From Deltaproteobacteria bacterium (GTDB lineage: Bacteria; Myxococcota_A; UBA9042; DTJE01): 28,609 nucleotides of DNA. Made by a program: the position numbers and the translations under genes. Position 1 is the first letter of the stretch, and the number at the start of each line of letters is the position of its first letter. Shown here piece after piece: positions 1-7,567 of this stretch. The stretch is from the NCBI GenBank assembly GCA_016784945.1, contig JADHTP010000009.1:1-28609 (forward strand). The letters run 5' to 3'. Under the pieces are notes generated by a model, which saw only the letters and a program-made list of their open reading frames with translations, did not search any database and was not told the DNA's origin.

Positions 1-131
1 CCCTCCGGGTGCAGGGTGACCCGCCGGCAGTCGAGATAATAATCGCTCTTCTTTCCGGAGCTGAGAATCACGTCACGCCGCTCGAATGAGATCCGCGCCA
101 GCAACTCCTTGAGTCTTGTCCGATCGTCCAT
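1..131 (-). CDS. pyrE: Orotate phosphoribosyltransferase, N-terminal fragment (cut by window edge)
   Basis: Only the first 43 codons are inside the window. The translation begins MDDRTRLKELLARISF and contains SSGKKSDYYLDCRRVTLHP at about residues 24-42, which is the typical N-terminus of orotate phosphoribosyltransferase. This cytoplasmic enzyme transfers PRPP onto orotate to give OMP in pyrimidine synthesis. The catalytic and PRPP-binding parts lie outside the window. The ATG at 131 follows an AGAGGT ribosome site six bases upstream. The gene lies 92 bases downstream of ftsH in the same direction, with a possible promoter of its own in the gap. Identity is based on a short but characteristic segment. 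Confidence 0.85.
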   Translation of the reverse strand, partial: MDDRTRLKELLARISFERRDVILSSGKKSDYYLDCRRVTLHPE

Positions 132-165
132 TTCATACCTCTGTATGGGTCACGTCAGGGAATGA

Positions 166-194
166 ACCGTAGCCAATCTGGCATGGACGGTCAA
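166..194 (-). promoter_or_regulatory. Possible sigma-70 promoter for pyrE
   Basis: On the minus strand TTGACC (189-194) and TACGGT (166-171) are 17 bases apart, about 35 bases before the pyrE ATG. The -35 box matches consensus at 5 of 6 positions and the -10 box at only 3 of 6, so this is tentative. pyrE could equally be read through from ftsH. Confidence 0.35.
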
Positions 195-223
195 TGGGGC
201 GTAGAGGGGTCGAACGTTGTTCG

Positions 224-2092
224 TCAATCGTCGACGGCAGGCGACGGTTCCTCGGTCGGGTTTTCGGTCGGAGGCTCGGCGGGAACCTCGGCCTTCGTTT
301 TGGGTTCGATCCCCAGCAGGACGTCCACTTCCTTTCCGTCCAGGGTTTCCTTTTCGAGAAGGCTTTGAGCCACCTTCTGCAGGCCTTCGGACTTCGCCTT
401 CAGGATGTCCAGGGCCCGATCCTGCGCTTCGAGGATGAACCGCTTGATCTCCCGGTCCACGCGCTTGGCCGTCGCCTCGCTCAGATCATTCTGGGTAGAG
501 AGTTCCCGTCCCAGGAAGACCATCTCTTCGTGCTGGTCGTATCGTACCGGGCCCAGGACCGACATCCCCCATTGACCCACCATCTTCCTGGCCAGATCCG
601 TGGCCATCTTGATGTCCTGACCGGCCCCGGTGGACTCTTCATCGAACACGAGGATCTCGGCCGCCCGTCCGCCCATGGCAATGGCCAGCCGATTCAGGAG
701 AAATTCCTTGGACATGGTGTAGCGGTCCTCTTCGGGCAACTGCTGCGTCATACCCAGGGAAAGCCCGCGTGGAATGATGGTGACCTTGTGCACCGGGTCC
801 GTGCCCGGCATTGACCGGGCCACGATGGCATGTCCAGCCTCGTGGTAGGCGGTCAATTCCCGCTCCTTTTCCGACATGACCACGCCCTTGCGCGCCTTGC
901 CCATCATGACCTTGTCCTTGGACTCTTCCATGTCATTCATGGTGACGGCGTCGCGTTCCTTGCGGGCGGCCAGCAGGGCCCCTTCGTTCACGAGGTTCTC
1001 CAGGTCCGCGCCCACGAAGCCCGGTGTTCCCCGGGCCAGGACGCCCAGGTCCACGTCCTTGCTCAGCGGGACCTCACGCGTGTGCACCTTGAGGATGGCC
1101 TCGCGGCCCTTGAGGTCCGGGGCGGGCACCACGACCCGTCGATCGAATCGTCCCGGTCTCAACAGGGCAGGATCCAGCACGTCGGGACGGTTGGTGGCCG
1201 CCACCAGTATGACACCCATGTTGGACTCGAATCCGTCCATTTCCACCAGGAGCTGGTTCAGTGTCTGCTCCCGCTCGTCGTGTCCGCCGCCCAGTCCCGC
1301 CCCGCGCTGGCGGCCCACGGCATCGATTTCGTCAATGAAGATGATGCAGGGCGCCCGTTTCTTGCCCTGCTCGAACAGGTCCCTCACGCGGGATGCGCCC
1401 ACGCCCACGAACATTTCCACGAAGTCCGATCCCGAAATGGACAAAAACGGCACGTCGGCTTCACCGGCCACGCCCCTGGCAAGAAGCGTCTTTCCCGTAC
1501 CGGGCGCACCCATGAGCAGGACACCCTTGGGAATCCTCCCGCCGAGGCGGGTGAATTTCTTCGGATCCTTCAGGAACTCGATAATCTCGCCGAGTTCCTC
1601 CTTGGCCTCCTCGATGCCCGCGATGTCCTCGAAGGTCATCTTCTTTGCATCTTCCGCCAGGATCCGGTGCCGGCTCTTCCCGAAAGAGAAGACCTTCCCG
1701 CCTCCGCTCTGGGCCTGCCGCATGAACATGATGAAAATGAAAATGAAAAAGAGCATGGGCAACCACCCCGACAGGATGGAGACCCAGACCCCCGTGGTGT
1801 CGTTTTCGTAGCTGACGTCCACGCCGCGATCGATAAGATCCTTCTGGTAGTCATCCAGATCGCCCACGGTCTTGAACGGCGTGCCGTCGAGGAACTCCCC
1901 TTCGATCACGTCGCCAACGACCACCACCCGGGCCACGCCGGACGGGCCGGCCGTGGGAATGGCGCGCCTGACGAACTCGGAAAATCCGATCTCCGTCTGA
2001 TCCGGTCTTCCCCTCACCGTGGAGAAGATCACCACGAACAATGCCAGGAAAAGGATCCAGACCAGGATCGTCTTGAAGCTGCTCTGTTTCAG
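224..2092 (-). CDS. ftsH: ATP-dependent zinc metalloprotease FtsH
   Basis: FtsH is a membrane-anchored AAA+ hexameric protease that degrades misfolded membrane proteins and short-lived regulators. Numbered from the CTG start chosen here, there is a transmembrane helix at about 8-25, a periplasmic segment, a second helix at about 107-124, Walker A GAPGTGKT (195-202), Walker B IIFIDEID (250-257), the arginine-finger region NRPDVLDPALLRPGRFDR (301-318) and the zinc motif HEAGH (417-421). The tail is acidic and proline-rich. At 622 residues it has the usual family length. No in-frame ATG exists near the N-terminus. A TTG at 2122 would add ten residues, but the predicted promoter places it upstream of the transcript start, whereas CTG at 2092 has the ribosome site AGAGGTGG just before it. 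The resulting N-terminus, (M)KQSSFKTILVW, resembles other FtsH proteins. pyrE follows downstream. Confidence 0.96.
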   Translation of the reverse strand: MKQSSFKTILVWILFLALFVVIFSTVRGRPDQTEIGFSEFVRRAIPTAGPSGVARVVVVGDVIEGEFLDGTPFKTVGDLDDYQKDLIDRGVDVSYENDTTGVWVSILSGWLPMLFFIFIFIMFMRQAQSGGGKVFSFGKSRHRILAEDAKKMTFEDIAGIEEAKEELGEIIEFLKDPKKFTRLGGRIPKGVLLMGAPGTGKTLLARGVAGEADVPFLSISGSDFVEMFVGVGASRVRDLFEQGKKRAPCIIFIDEIDAVGRQRGAGLGGGHDEREQTLNQLLVEMDGFESNMGVILVAATNRPDVLDPALLRPGRFDRRVVVPAPDLKGREAILKVHTREVPLSKDVDLGVLARGTPGFVGADLENLVNEGALLAARKERDAVTMNDMEESKDKVMMGKARKGVVMSEKERELTAYHEAGHAIVARSMPGTDPVHKVTIIPRGLSLGMTQQLPEEDRYTMSKEFLLNRLAIAMGGRAAEILVFDEESTGAGQDIKMATDLARKMVGQWGMSVLGPVRYDQHEEMVFLGRELSTQNDLSEATAKRVDREIKRFILEAQDRALDILKAKSEGLQKVAQSLLEKETLDGKEVDVLLGIEPKTKAEVPAEPPTENPTEEPSPAVDD

Positions 2093-2124
2093 GGTCCACC
2101 TCTGCAAAACGGACAGCCGCAACC

Positions 2125-2153
2125 ATACTAATCATCCCATGTGGCGTTGGCAA
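2125..2153 (-). promoter_or_regulatory. Predicted sigma-70 promoter of ftsH
   Basis: On the minus strand TTGCCA (2148-2153; 5 of 6 to consensus) and TAGTAT (2125-2130; 4 of 6) are separated by 17 bases. Transcription would start near 2118, downstream of the TTG at 2122 and upstream of the AGAGGTGG ribosome site at 2096-2103. This supports the CTG start at 2092. Confidence 0.55.
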
Positions 2154-2214
2154 TGGCCGGGCGATGGAAGGAGGGGGGGATCGTTGATCGTCGGGAAGAA
2201 TTGCAAGTCTTCGA

Positions 2215-3165
2215 CTAGGGCGTGACGTGGGTACCCGCCCTGCCCTCCAGCGCCTCCGACAGGTGCTCCGGTGACGTGATGACGGCTTCCCGCCCGCCGG
2301 CCGAAAGAAAGTCGATGACGGCATCCACCTTTGGCGCCATGCTGCCCCTGGCGAAGTGACCCTGTGCGGCATACCGGCGCATTTCGTCAACCGTGGCCCG
2401 CCTGATCATCTTCTGATCAGGGCCGCCGAAGTCCAGGTAGACCCCCGGCACTCCGGTGGAAACGATCAGCAGTTCGATGCCCAGGGCCCTGGCCAGGAGA
2501 ACCGACGAACTGTCCTTGTCCACAACGGCGTCCACGCCTAGGAGTATGCCGTCAGGGTCCCTTACCACCGGGATCCCACCGCCACCCGCCGTGATCACCG
2601 TGATGCCACGCTCCATCAGGGCGCGGATGGATTCCAGTTCCACTATTTCGAGGGGCCTTGGAGACGGCACGACGCGCCGATACCCCCGTCGGGCGTCTTC
2701 CATCATGACCCAACCCAGTTCGCGGACCTTCAACCGGGCATCGCTTTGCGAATAGAAAAGCCCGATGGGCTTTACCGGCGTTTCGAAGGAGGGGTCCTCG
2801 CCGTCCACCACGCACTGAGTCACCACGGTGACCACCTCTCCATCGGCGCCTCTCTCCTTCAGAACATTTCGCAGCGCCAGTTGAATGTGGAAACCCAGGG
2901 CGCCCTGGGTGTCGGCGACACAACTCACCAGGGGCACTTCGTGAATGGCGTGCCGGGACAGTTCCGATCGCAGGAGCATGAACCCCACCTGGGGCCCGTT
3001 GCCGTGTGTAATCACCACCTGCCAGCCGTCCTGGATGACCGCGGCGATCTTCTTACACGTTTTCAGGGCCGAGACGTACTGGTCCGCGACCGATTGGCGG
3101 TTCTGGTCCGCGATCAGCGAGTTTCCACCGATGGCGATGAGCGCCCTACCCTTCTTTCCGTCCAT
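2215..3165 (-). CDS. arcC: Carbamate kinase
   Basis: Carbamate kinase is a cytoplasmic enzyme of the amino-acid kinase family. It reversibly converts carbamoyl phosphate and ADP to ATP and carbamate, usually as the ATP-yielding last step of arginine-deiminase or allantoin and agmatine catabolism. The 316-residue protein shows AIGGNSL near the N-terminus, THGNGPQVG, the KPIGLFYS segment, VVPSPRPLEIVE, AGGGGIPV, the nucleotide-site DKDSSSVLLA, and GHFARGSMAPKVDA near the end. All of these are landmarks of ArcC. Length is close to the usual 300-315. The ATG at 3165 follows AAGGAC. Arginine deiminase and ornithine carbamoyltransferase are not in the neighbouring genes, so the source of carbamoyl phosphate is not visible here. 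A 165-base gap upstream separates it from the nitroreductase gene. Confidence 0.93.
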   Translation of the reverse strand: MDGKKGRALIAIGGNSLIADQNRQSVADQYVSALKTCKKIAAVIQDGWQVVITHGNGPQVGFMLLRSELSRHAIHEVPLVSCVADTQGALGFHIQLALRNVLKERGADGEVVTVVTQCVVDGEDPSFETPVKPIGLFYSQSDARLKVRELGWVMMEDARRGYRRVVPSPRPLEIVELESIRALMERGITVITAGGGGIPVVRDPDGILLGVDAVVDKDSSSVLLARALGIELLIVSTGVPGVYLDFGGPDQKMIRRATVDEMRRYAAQGHFARGSMAPKVDAVIDFLSAGGREAVITSPEHLSEALEGRAGTHVTP

Positions 3166-3330
3166 CTAAGTGTCCTTGTCCCGTTATTTCGTCACATGAT
3201 TCGTCGGCCCTTCACGACGCTGCCGGCGTTACGCCTCCTCAAAATACCACCAGTATTCCTTCGTCGCCGTGCCTTGGCAGCCCCGCGATTGACTCGACGA
3301 CTTCTGCAACGAACTTCCAAAGACAGGACA

Positions 3331-3972
3331 CTAGAATTCCATGGCGGCCATGTCTTCGTGAAACACGACCGACTTTGTATCCACCCGAGGTCCCCTTGAG
3401 GGTTGCGCCCCGTGGGTCGAGGGAAGTCCCAAGGCTATCAGCATGACCGGCAGGAACCGGGGCTGGATGTGGAAGGAGCGACGGATCGCCTCTTCCGAAA
3501 ACGAAAAGATGGGGGCCGAAGCGATACCCCTTTCCAGGGCCAGCAACATGAGGCTCATGCCGGCGAAGGCGGGATTCCGGACCGCCAGCAGGGCCCTTTC
3601 CCACTTGCTCTTTTCGTACCGTGCGGTAACCAGGCGGCAGAACTCCGCAACCTCTTCCTCCCGGAGGCATTCCGCCTCAACCCGGCTCCGGGCCATGTCA
3701 TCCACCGACTGAAAGGCCATGGAGTCCCCGCACAGAATGAGCACTGCCACGGCATTCCGGATCTTTTCCTGGTGATCGGTGCATTCGTAAAGGATCTCCT
3801 TCCGCGCCAGGTCCCGGACCACGATGAAGCGCCAGGGCTGCAGGTTGAACTCCGAGGGTGACAGGCAGGCGTCAGCGATGAGCTTTTCGATCTCGTCCCG
3901 GGAAAGGAGCAGTCCATCGGGCTCGAAATACTCGGTAGTCCGCCTGCGGTTCATGGCATCGATCACGTTCAT
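3331..3972 (-). CDS. Nitroreductase-family flavoprotein
   Basis: This is a 213-residue protein of the nitroreductase fold, FMN-dependent oxidoreductases that use NAD(P)H to reduce nitro compounds, quinones or enones. The N-terminal NRRRTTEYFEPD and the SPSEFNLQPWRFIVV segment at about residues 38-52 are the characteristic FMN-binding landmarks. The C-terminal FLPVMLIALGLPS is also typical. The substrate cannot be told from sequence. The ATG at 3972 follows AAAGGAAG. It starts 30 bases after the end of the diguanylate cyclase gene and is probably co-transcribed with it, without any clear functional link. No signal peptide or membrane helix is seen. Confidence 0.88.
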   Translation of the reverse strand: MNVIDAMNRRRTTEYFEPDGLLLSRDEIEKLIADACLSPSEFNLQPWRFIVVRDLARKEILYECTDHQEKIRNAVAVLILCGDSMAFQSVDDMARSRVEAECLREEEVAEFCRLVTARYEKSKWERALLAVRNPAFAGMSLMLLALERGIASAPIFSFSEEAIRRSFHIQPRFLPVMLIALGLPSTHGAQPSRGPRVDTKSVVFHEDMAAMEF

Positions 3973-4002
3973 TCGGCACTTCCTTTGGCCCGCCGGCCCC
4001 GG

Positions 4003-5253
4003 CTACTTTATGACACGGACCTGGTTCTTGCCCATTCTCTTGCCCTCGTACAGGGCGCTGTCCACCCGCGCCACCAGTTCCTTGAGGCTTTCCGGCGGTT
4101 CGACCACGGCGACCATACCAAAGGTGGCCGTCACCCTCACGCTTCCTTCCTTCGTGGGAGTCCTGGTCTCGCCGATGGTCACCCGCAGGCGTTCCGCGAT
4201 ACCCAGTGCACCCTCGATGTCGATCCCCCGGAAAAGCACGATGAATTCCTCGCCCCCGTAGCGGGCGGCCGTATCGTAGGGACGGCAGCCCCTCATCACG
4301 ATCTTGGCCACTTCCTGCAGGACGAGGTCACCCACCTGGTGACCATGGGTATCGTTGACGTTCTTGAAATTGTCCAGGTCCAGCATGCACATCGCAAAGA
4401 TCTCGCCGTCCCTTGTCAATTGCGAATGGGCCTGGTTCAACACCTCGAAGAAATACCCCCGGTTGAACAGGCCAGTCAGGGGATCCCGCAGTCCGTGGGC
4501 GTACTGTCTGTCCAGGTCCGTCCTGAGGTGGCGAACGGTGCGGATCATGTCGTCGGTATTGGCACGGACGTGTCCCAGGTTCGCCAAGAGCCAGGCCAGC
4601 AGAACGGCCGTGGAGAGGGGAATGCCGGCGTCCATGTTGGACAGACCCGCGTCCATTGCCCCTGCAAGGGGAACGAGCACGGTGAAGATCCCGTAGCCCA
4701 CGGCCGTAAACAGGCAATGGGCCCGGATGGTCCGGTTGCCCGGTGCGAGTACGCGCACGAGTAACTGGATGGTGGAGCAGCCCGACACCAGGGCGATGTA
4801 CCCCACGGTCAGCAGGAAGGCCCAACGCACGGTCAGGTCGTAGGGTTCCACATGGAAGGGATCGCTCCTGATTTCGAAGGGGATGAACGCCGGTGTAAAC
4901 ACGAAGATGGCCAGGAGCACGGCGAACAGGGGCACTGCGACGGAGATGACGCCATGTTTCTTGCGCGGGTCCAGGCGCCACAGGGACAACGGCCCAAGCC
5001 CCGAGGCCATCAGCCACAGCACGTACTGCAGGCGGAACAGGATATCACCGCTGTCCCAGCCCCTCTCGGCAAAGAGGAAGGCCAGTGATCGGGAGAACCC
5101 GCCGAGCCCCATGAGGAGACTCACGAAACCGAAGGTGACAAGGGCTTTCCTGGGTCTGTTGACCCGGGGCTGAAACAGGAGGACCAGCCCCAGAACGAAG
5201 GAGGCGCCCGATACCAGCGCCAGCAACAGGGCTGCCACGTCCTGCATGATCAT
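4003..5253 (-). CDS. Membrane diguanylate cyclase with 7TM sensor and GGDEF domain
   Basis: This protein makes the second messenger cyclic di-GMP from two GTP. In 416-residue numbering from the ATG at 5253, the N-terminal 230 residues contain about seven hydrophobic helices, similar to the HisKA_7TM type of sensor module. A linker leads to a GGDEF domain that begins with DPLTGLFNR (257-265) and has the signature GGEEF (333-337), so it should be catalytically active. RPYD (324-327), five residues before GGEEF, is an intact RxxD inhibitory site, implying product feedback. No EAL or HD-GYP domain is fused. An in-frame ATG at 5292 would overlap the upstream phoH gene by 29 bases. The ATG at 5253 leaves a 10-base gap and fits the first helix better, though neither has a strong ribosome site. 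The signal sensed is unknown. Confidence 0.93.
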   Translation of the reverse strand: MIMQDVAALLLALVSGASFVLGLVLLFQPRVNRPRKALVTFGFVSLLMGLGGFSRSLAFLFAERGWDSGDILFRLQYVLWLMASGLGPLSLWRLDPRKKHGVISVAVPLFAVLLAIFVFTPAFIPFEIRSDPFHVEPYDLTVRWAFLLTVGYIALVSGCSTIQLLVRVLAPGNRTIRAHCLFTAVGYGIFTVLVPLAGAMDAGLSNMDAGIPLSTAVLLAWLLANLGHVRANTDDMIRTVRHLRTDLDRQYAHGLRDPLTGLFNRGYFFEVLNQAHSQLTRDGEIFAMCMLDLDNFKNVNDTHGHQVGDLVLQEVAKIVMRGCRPYDTAARYGGEEFIVLFRGIDIEGALGIAERLRVTIGETRTPTKEGSVRVTATFGMVAVVEPPESLKELVARVDSALYEGKRMGKNQVRVIK

Positions 5254-5263
5254 GGGCCATCGC

Positions 5264-6601
5264 TCACAGGAGGTTGGCGGCCAACTCGGCAAGCTCGGAG
5301 CGCTCGCCCTTGGACAGGGTGACTGTGGCCGCGATCTTTTCTTCCCTGAACTTCTCGCTGGTAAACACCAGTCCGTTGTTCACCGAATCGATGTAAGGAT
5401 TGTCGATCTGGTAGGGATCACCCGTGAGGACGATTTTCGTTCCGTCTCCGACCCGGGTGATGATGGTCTTGACCTCGTGGGGCGTCAGGTTCTGCGCCTC
5501 GTCCACGATGATGTACTGGTTCGGAATGGATCGCCCCCGGATGTACGTCAGGGGCTCCACTTCCATGAGACCCATGTCCAGAAGCTCGTGGTAGGAGCGC
5601 TCGCCTCGCCTGTCCGGACGGGACAGTCCCATGAGGAACTCCACATTGTCGTGGATGGGCTGCATCCAGGGGTTGAGCTTTTCCTCCACGTCGCCCGGCA
5701 GATACCCGATGTCCTTGCCCAGGGGGAAGATGGGTCGCGACACCAGCAGCCGGGTGAAAGACTGTTCCTCCGCCACCTTCTGAAGACCGGCGGCGATGGC
5801 CAGCAACGTCTTCCCGGTGCCGGCCTTGCCGATGAGCGTCACCAGCCGGATCTCGTCCCTGAGCAGCGCGTCCAGTGCGAAGTGCTGTTCCTTGTTCCTG
5901 GGCCGGATGCCCCAGACGGGGTCCTTGAGGTCCACGATGCGCTGGAGCCTGCCCTCCTTCCAGAGGACCCGGGCCAGCACGGACTGGGAAGGGTTGGACT
6001 GGTTCCTCGCCACCACGTACTCGTTTTCGTACAGGTCCGGGCTCGCCACGATTTCCACGAATCCGCCGGGCTGGAAGAGCTGCGAGATCTGGTCCCCGTC
6101 CAGGTGTATCTCCCCCGTGCCCGTATAGAGCTCGGAGATGTCCTTCATCTCCTTGTCGTAGTCCACGGAATGGAGGCCCAGGGCCTCGGCGCGGATGCGG
6201 AGATTGGTGTCCTTTGTCACGAAGATGGTGGGGAAGTCCGTTTCCGCGCGGGCCAGTTCCAGGGCCGTGCCCATGATGAGCCGGTCCATCTGGTGACTGA
6301 TGGACAGGTCCTTGTGGATGGTGGACATTTCCTTGCGGTGGCTCTCCGTGGCGAACAGGACCCGGAGGCGGCCGCCCTCCTCGAGGGGTACGCCGTCACC
6401 GAGGTTCCCGCGAAGCCGGCAGGCATCCAGGTAGCGCGACACCTGGCGTGCATTCTGTCCCAGTTCCGACAGTTCCTTTTTGAACTGGTCGATTTCCTCG
6501 ATCACGTAGATCGGCACGCAGACGTTGTTGTCCGCGAAACTGGTGAATGCGGCGGGGTCGTGCAAAAGCACGTTGGTATCCAGTACGAAGTTCTTTATCA
6601 C
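5264..6601 (-). CDS. PhoH-family ATPase with N-terminal PIN domain
   Basis: This 445-residue protein joins a PIN-type ribonuclease domain (about 1-145) to a PhoH ATPase domain (about 235-445), the PhoH2/YlaK architecture linked in the literature to RNA unwinding and cleavage. The PIN acidic residues appear as D8 in FVLDTN, E35/E36 in EEID and D131 in TKDTN. The ATPase has Walker A GKAGTGKT (258-265) and Walker B IIVDEAQN (364-371), followed by VLTGDPYQID. It starts with GTG at 6601, preceded by CGGAG about nine bases upstream, and lies 15 bases after the secreted three-repeat gene. It is cytoplasmic. The biological target is unknown. No small antitoxin gene of the phoAT type is evident upstream, since the preceding gene encodes an exported protein. 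Confidence 0.93.
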   Translation of the reverse strand: MIKNFVLDTNVLLHDPAAFTSFADNNVCVPIYVIEEIDQFKKELSELGQNARQVSRYLDACRLRGNLGDGVPLEEGGRLRVLFATESHRKEMSTIHKDLSISHQMDRLIMGTALELARAETDFPTIFVTKDTNLRIRAEALGLHSVDYDKEMKDISELYTGTGEIHLDGDQISQLFQPGGFVEIVASPDLYENEYVVARNQSNPSQSVLARVLWKEGRLQRIVDLKDPVWGIRPRNKEQHFALDALLRDEIRLVTLIGKAGTGKTLLAIAAGLQKVAEEQSFTRLLVSRPIFPLGKDIGYLPGDVEEKLNPWMQPIHDNVEFLMGLSRPDRRGERSYHELLDMGLMEVEPLTYIRGRSIPNQYIIVDEAQNLTPHEVKTIITRVGDGTKIVLTGDPYQIDNPYIDSVNNGLVFTSEKFREEKIAATVTLSKGERSELAELAANLL

Positions 6602-6616
6602 GTCTAAACGCTCCGT

Positions 6617-7477
6617 CTATTTGCCGCACCCGAAACGGACCATGAATGGTGCGGTGACACGTTTCTTGCCCTTGAGCACCTTTTCCCGCGTCAGGCCCAC
6701 GTGGACAGCCAGTTCGTGCTCTCCAGGGCTCATGAGGATGGAAGTCCGGGTGCCGGGAGCAAGGCCAACGGTCCGTCTTCCATCGACCCACAGCGTCAGG
6801 TATCGACGATCACCGGTGTCCGTACAGAGATCGGTGCTGTTCTTGAACAGGACACTGATGCCCGAACGTTCCTTCCTGATCCCGGGGTCCGTACAACCGT
6901 AGTAGATGAACCCGTCCTTCTTCAAACGGGGAAAATGTTCCGCGAAGATGCGTTTTCCCCGGTGCAGCACCTCCAGGAGCGCATCCTTCGACGGCACCGC
7001 CGACACCCGCTCCAGCACACCGTCTGCCACCTTGCCACTGTCCACGCCGTTGAGGCGGAACACCACATCTTTCGGCGTGCCGCAGTCGCCTGACGTGTTG
7101 GCAAACCAGACATCCACCGCATCCGCCGGGGCTTTCGCGGCCTTCGCCTCGGCGGGGACACATCCCATGTCGAACCGGAAGCCGGCCTGGCCCACGTACA
7201 GGCGGGTGCTGTCCACCACGGTGCCGGCGACGTCCTGGATGGTCACGTCATACAGACCCCGGGAAAGGGACACTTCCCTCACGGCACCGGATTCGATACC
7301 GGTCAGGCGCGGCGACACCACGTCCCCGAAGAACTGGACAGTCAGGGTCTTTGCTTCCCCACAGGCGTCGGTGATGTTCCTGATGGAACCCCCGAACAGA
7401 CGGTGACCTGCCCGGGCGTCCGGCGTCTGCAGACAGAGCAGCAGAGCAATGGAACAGAATGTAAGGCATCTCAACAC
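6617..7477 (-). CDS. Secreted protein of three tandem Cys-paired repeats, function unknown
   Basis: I do not recognise the family. From the GTG at 7477 the 286-residue product starts with a signal peptide (about 1-23, ending DARA before GHRLFGG). The rest divides into three repeats of roughly 75 residues: 31-106, 121-195 and 207-284. Each repeat starts with a short strand, then N-[ISTA]-[TS]-x(2)-C or close to it, and ends with an aromatic or Met residue followed by Gly-Cys. The paired cysteines are C39/C106, C132/C195 and C218/C284, suggesting one disulfide per small beta-sandwich, Ig-like unit. No catalytic motif is seen, and LLLC is not a proper lipobox. The start is uncertain: TTG at 7525 is also in frame, but a strong promoter lies between the two. 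It precedes phoH by 15 bases. Confidence 0.82.
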   Translation of the reverse strand: MLRCLTFCSIALLLCLQTPDARAGHRLFGGSIRNITDACGEAKTLTVQFFGDVVSPRLTGIESGAVREVSLSRGLYDVTIQDVAGTVVDSTRLYVGQAGFRFDMGCVPAEAKAAKAPADAVDVWFANTSGDCGTPKDVVFRLNGVDSGKVADGVLERVSAVPSKDALLEVLHRGKRIFAEHFPRLKKDGFIYYGCTDPGIRKERSGISVLFKNSTDLCTDTGDRRYLTLWVDGRRTVGLAPGTRTSILMSPGEHELAVHVGLTREKVLKGKKRVTAPFMVRFGCGK

Positions 7478-7484
7478 GGCGGCT

Positions 7485-7512
7485 ATTATATCCGTACGGA
7501 GGCCGTTGCCAA
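7485..7512 (-). promoter_or_regulatory. Strong predicted sigma-70 promoter for the three-repeat secreted protein
   Basis: On the minus strand TTGGCA (7507-7512; 5 of 6) and a perfect TATAAT (7485-7490) are 16 bases apart. The expected transcript start at about 7478 falls essentially on the GTG codon at 7477, so the message would be leaderless or nearly so. It may also drive phoH and the cyclase gene downstream. Confidence 0.65.
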
Positions 7513-7567
7513 TGAATATCGGCAAGGATGTTACAGGGCCCGTTGCAGTTGGCAGGACCAGGGGGCT

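Noticed and set aside
215..227. CGAACGTTGTTCG inverted repeat after ftsH
   Set aside because: It is a five-base stem with a three-base loop and no T-tract in either direction, and it overlaps the last ftsH codons. It is likely chance.
830..2131. A long plus-strand open frame of 433 codons opposite ftsH
   Set aside because: ftsH is unmistakable on the other strand. The antisense frame has a His/Arg/Gly-rich composition typical of GC-rich shadow frames and no domain.
5246..6607. A plus-strand open frame of 453 codons opposite the PIN-PhoH gene
   Set aside because: It mirrors the codon bias of the real gene almost end to end and encodes no recognisable motif.
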